Below, one piece after another: positions 11,903 through 12,901 of a stretch of 12,901 bases of DNA. Position 1 is the stretch's first letter. Every line of letters starts with the position of its first letter. The notes under the pieces are model-generated. The model made no database searches. It saw nothing but the letters and a program-made list of their open reading frames with translations, and had not been told where the DNA came from. The stretch spans positions 1 through 12,901 of the forward strand of contig JASEIZ010000040.1 in assembly GCA_030017395.1 (NCBI GenBank), given 5' to 3'. This stretch comes from Desulfobacterales bacterium (GTDB lineage Bacteria; Desulfobacterota; Desulfobacteria; Desulfobacterales; ETH-SRB1). Position numbers and translations under genes: made by a program.

Positions 11903-12901
11903 TTCCCTAATCCCCCAATATATTCCCTATATTTCTCGATCCAGTTTTTATCTGCCACGTAATAACCTACCACTCTCGACCAGAATTCATCGCCGCTTTC
12001 CCCTTTTAATGAGCTAAAGGACTTATCAGCCATCGGCTGATTACCCAAATTTGTGTGTCCCCGCCCTATATTGAACAATGTCCACATGTTTTGTGTGCCT
12101 TCAGAAATACCGTCTCCGGAATTCATCCCGGAATTCATTAGGAATTGTTCGTACATCAAAATCGCCTGCTGATACTTCCCTTTATTATACAAACAATCTC
12201 CTAAGCCCTCATAAGAATCCATAATCACAGGAGCGGAACATTTTTGAATGTCACCGCAATTTTTCAGAACCCTGTTATAATTTATCAGGGCAGATGAATA
12301 CAGACCCATTTCTCTCAAAGAATCGGCATACTTTTTACGGATAGCCGCACTATCCTTAACCTCTGTCTCAGAATCCAGAACTTTCGAGTAAAAGCCGGCC
12401 GCCTCTTTTAAAAACCCCTCTTTGAAAGAAATATCCCCAAGCAGCTTTATGGCGGCAATCACTATACTTTTATCCACGCCCAAGTGATTCTCATGCAGAC
12501 CTTCTAATCTCTTTTTAGCGTCTTCATAACAACCCCTTTCATAATCAATTTCGGCCATGGCAAGTGAAAGATTGTTTATCCTTTTATCTTTCTTGAACAA
12601 GTTGATCATTTCCCCGAAAAATCCAGCCGCATGTTCTAACAGACCTATTCCCTTCAAACTCCTCCCAATTTTAAACAACATATCAAAATCGCCGTTCCTG
12701 AAGAGGACATCTTTGTCGGAATTAAAATATACATCTGAAACAGCAAGATAGTCTTTCTTTGAATAGTGATCGTCTATCAGGCAGCCGGCGCTCAATACGA
12801 GTTTTTTCTCGCCTGCTTTTCTATACGTTCCACGAGGAAATCTATCCAGCAGTAAACAATAATTATCAAACGCTTCCGGATACTTTTCCCTTTTTATCAG
12901 G
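11899..12901 (-). CDS. Tetratricopeptide-repeat protein (5' end outside window)
   Basis: The frame is open from the right edge to a TGA at 11899-11901, with 333 residues visible; a TTG at 12795 lies inside the open frame and need not be the start. The sequence is helical with several TPR-like pairs, clearest in A-I-K-L-L-G-D-I-S-F-K-E-G-F-L-K-E-A-A-G-F-Y, the next unit Y-A-D-S-L-R-E-M-G-L-Y-S-S-A-L-I-N-Y, and L-G-D-C-L-Y-N-K-G-K-Y-Q-Q-A-I-L-M-Y-E-Q-F-L. I count roughly six to eight units, some degenerate. No catalytic motif is seen. TPR proteins act as protein-binding scaffolds. Its place before the kinase suggests a shared transcript and possibly an assembly or signalling role, but nothing in the sequence shows this. 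Whether it has a signal peptide cannot be judged. Confidence 0.8.
   Translation of the reverse strand, partial: LIKREKYPEAFDNYCLLLDRFPRGTYRKAGEKKLVLSAGCLIDDHYSKKDYLAVSDVYFNSDKDVLFRNGDFDMLFKIGRSLKGIGLLEHAAGFFGEMINLFKKDKRINNLSLAMAEIDYERGCYEDAKKRLEGLHENHLGVDKSIVIAAIKLLGDISFKEGFLKEAAGFYSKVLDSETEVKDSAAIRKKYADSLREMGLYSSALINYNRVLKNCGDIQKCSAPVIMDSYEGLGDCLYNKGKYQQAILMYEQFLMNSGMNSGDGISEGTQNMWTLFNIGRGHTNLGNQPMADKSFSSLKGESGDEFWSRVVGYYVADKNWIEKYREYIGGLGN

Overview
The window is a flagellar basal-body and export gene cluster, with every gene on the minus strand; transcription runs from the high-coordinate end to the low-coordinate end. Gene order in that direction is: a TPR-repeat protein (cut by the right edge), a soluble PAS-type sensor histidine kinase, a sigma-54-dependent response regulator, flgB, flgC, fliE, fliF, fliG, fliH, fliI, fliJ, a MotE/YlxF-like membrane protein, and fliK (cut by the left edge). 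This order, with an NtrC-family pair of the FlrBC/FleSR/FlgSR type next to flgB, a moderate base composition, and many short dispersed repeats plus a GTCATTGCGAG-type miniature element, suggests a Desulfobacterota (former Deltaproteobacteria) bacterium or a close neighbour. That placement is inference; no taxonomic marker is present.

Region by region: 8882-12901 holds the regulatory block (TPR protein, kinase, regulator). The kinase and regulator are separated by a 279-bp spacer filled with GGTTCA-type tandem repeats and a 171-bp inverted-repeat mobile element. A sigma-54 promoter (-24/-12) lies just upstream of flgB and starts the structural operon flgB-flgC-fliE-fliF-fliG-fliH-fliI-fliJ-motE-like (8761 down to 1802): proximal rod, MS ring, rotor/switch and export ATPase complex. 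A weak terminator candidate and a second sigma-54 promoter, which matches the consensus fully, separate this operon from fliK, the hook-length ruler.

How the parts work together: the kinase probably phosphorylates the regulator. The regulator carries an intact REC aspartate, AAA+ motifs including GAFTGA, and a Fis-type HTH, so it should activate sigma-54 holoenzyme at the two -24/-12 promoters. This is a class II/III flagellar control circuit with most of its parts visible in one window.

The genes themselves are ordinary and intact. The unusual feature is the junctions. At least three families of short degenerate repeats (GGTTCA type, CTACTCGACTA type, and an AGAGGGC/AGAAGTC type inside fliK) sit at or across gene ends. 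They supply the stop codon and sometimes the last residues of several proteins. I did not find a new multi-gene system here.
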